DNA from: Strigamia acuminata
Taxonomy: Eukaryota; Arthropoda; Chilopoda; Geophilomorpha; Linotaeniidae
Length of the DNA stretch: 64,000 nt
Direction: 5' to 3'
NCBI GenBank assembly: GCA_949358305.1
Contig: OX442322.1
Coordinates: 1,054,001 to 1,118,000 of the forward strand
A program made the translations under genes and the position numbers. The first letter of the stretch is position 1; each line of letters begins with the position of its first letter. Positions 62,524-64,000 of this stretch are shown in pieces. Under the pieces are notes generated by a model. That model was given only the letters and a program-made list of their open reading frames with translations. It was not told the origin of the DNA and did not search any database.

Positions 62524-63284
62524 AGAAACTTGTCCGCTCCTCTCGTTTTGTATCCGTCGTCTGCAGAGAGCAGATGACTCGTGTCGCTTATCGCTCGTTC
62601 GCTTCTGGAATGAGCGATCTCTGCATCATTCGCTGCCGAATCGATTTTCTGGGCGAAAGTCGCTCAGTTGGGGCCGTTTTCAACTGGTTTAGACCAAAAA
62701 GGCCCCCAGGATTTCATTTCTCCACTTGGTTTGGCCAGTTTCGGACTCCTTGGCCTTTAACCTTTGGTTAGAAGTGGCCAAAGCGGCCAAATCATTTGAA
62801 CAAGCGCCGCCTGATGGCGGCTTCGAACATCGGTTTTCGCGTTTCCATTCGCCCCGTCGTTTTGAATGTTTCAACTCGATAATTTGGACTGTCTACGTCC
62901 AAATTAAACTAAAAATAAAGTGTATGCCCGCTTCCAATCGTTTTTGTAGGTTTTGTGAGGTTTTCAAACCCCAACCGCCATTTTGCACTCAATTAGGGCG
63001 TCGGCGCCTTTCGCTTCTTTTCCCGCCGATGTCTCGTCGTTTTTATTGAACATTTGAGCTTCACAAGCTCAAATGAGTCTTCGCTGCATTTTCCACCGCA
63101 ATCCGCTCAGTATTTGTAAAGGAAAACAAAAAAAAAAACAAAAAAAAAAAAAGCAATACAATACACCAAAAACACTTTTTACACATTAAAAAAACAAAAA
63201 AAAAAAAAACACAAATACAGTAAGAAAAATAATTGGAATGTTTGTTACATATCTCTATCAACCTCAAATCAAGCACTGTCTGCT
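62524..63284. other. Intergenic region, including the 3' flank of the Scratch gene
   Basis: GC-richer to about 63050, then A-rich tracts (63120-63230). Open frames here show no recognisable content. Confidence 0.45.
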
Positions 63285-63948
63285 TTATCCTGTCGTTGGA
63301 AACAAACACAAGACGACTCTTCGATGTTTATACAAATAACTTTTGAGAGCAAAGGCTCTCCCACAACGCTGACACACGTGTGGCTTCGTATCAGAATGAG
63401 ATCGTATGTGCGCGCGCAGGTTGGATTTATCAGCAAAGTCTTTGTTGCAGGTGGGACACTTGAACGGTTTCTCGCCCGTGTGCGTGCGTATGTGTCCTTG
63501 CAGGATCCAGGGCCGACTAAAGCATTTGCCACAGTACGGGCACTGGCAGCCCTGCGCGTGCGTGCGCATGTGCATGCTGAACGCGGGCATCGACACGTAG
63601 ATTTTGTCGCATTGTGGGCATTTCCTGGCTTTTTTGTCCGACAATGAACGGTGCGTTTGACGATGTCGTGCCAAGTTGCTGCTCGTGCTGTACCGTTTGC
63701 CGCATTCGGGGCACACGTGCGGGTCCTCGCTCCACGCGGTCTCGGGGTCGGCCGGGGAGAAGGGTTGGTTGGCCGCGGTGGCTAGTGATATTTCAGCTAA
63801 TTGTGCTACGCTGCTCAGGTGGCAGTATCCGTCAAGGATGGTGGTGAGCGAGCGGCTGCCTCTGTCGGATGCGATGCCGTAATGCAAGGGCGAGGGTGTT
63901 CTTTCACCGAGGGCTGATTGGGGGTAACTGGTGTCGTCGTTTGTTTCT
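63285..63948 (-). CDS. scrt: Scratch-family C2H2 zinc-finger transcription factor, last exon (5' partial)
   Basis: Scratch proteins are Snail-superfamily repressors of neural genes. The exon starts at a CCAATGCAG acceptor (63949), continues the frame through [20 protein letters not shown] and ends at 63285. It encodes five C2H2 fingers: [73 protein letters not shown] and [18 protein letters not shown]. The [15 protein letters not shown] and [10 protein letters not shown] stretches are Scratch hallmarks rather than Snail proper. The fifth finger is C2HC-like, as usual for the family. The N-terminal SNAG region would be in exons beyond 64000. Confidence 0.92.
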
Positions 63949-64000
63949 GCATTGGTAGAATTAGTTAGATATAAGTTGTTTTAAAATGTATATTTTTGAG

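Overview
This window looks like a repeat-rich arthropod nuclear genome. The host genes are animal-type and spliced (RNA polymerase II subunit RPB3, a Scratch-family zinc-finger factor, a decayed mitochondrial ribosomal protein S11, a short CDC37-like gene). The retroelements are invertebrate types: Ty1/Copia elements, one of them primed by an internal piece of tRNA-iMet, and Ty3/Gypsy elements, one of them Mag-like. I cannot name the species.

Layout. 1-4017: 3' part of a Copia element (Copia-A, + strand). 4769-16652: a Gypsy element (Gypsy-A, - strand) whose pol frame is split by two younger insertions on the same strand, a complete Copia (Copia-B, 5356-10331) and a complete Mag-like Gypsy (Gypsy-B, 11285-15847). 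Each has a 5-bp target duplication and LTRs differing at one base. 16.7-22.3 kb holds retroelement remnants and AT-rich DNA with inverted and tandem repeats. 22354-26754 is a candidate multi-exon host gene. A 2.1-kb LTR element with a gag-like ORF and no pol (Gypsy-C, 23861-25976) sits in one of its introns. 27.9-36.6 kb is a tract of duplicated and inverted blocks, hairpins and minisatellites.

36631-50654 is a complete 14-kb Gypsy element (Gypsy-D). It has 1,557-bp LTRs, gag, pol in the -1 frame, and a third, Cys-rich ORF downstream of pol that is not an envelope and looks spliced from its own leader exon. The gag/pol junction carries a canonical A_AAA_AAC slippery heptamer, a stop codon and a GC-rich stem. 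Gypsy-D is the strongest candidate here for something undescribed.

50.7-64 kb is the most genic part. RPB3 (+) lies tail to tail with an unrecognised three-exon gene (-). Next come an mRpS11-derived pseudogene (+), a tRNA-derived repeat, a two-finger U1-type zinc-finger ORF, a 711-bp tandem array, the CDC37-like ORF, a weak candidate gene (-), and the last exon of a Scratch gene (-) that runs off the right edge.

LTR identity, target duplications and nesting together indicate a recent burst of LTR retrotransposition. All calls rest on reading the sequence. Splice sites, family names and tRNA primers are inferences and no database was searched.
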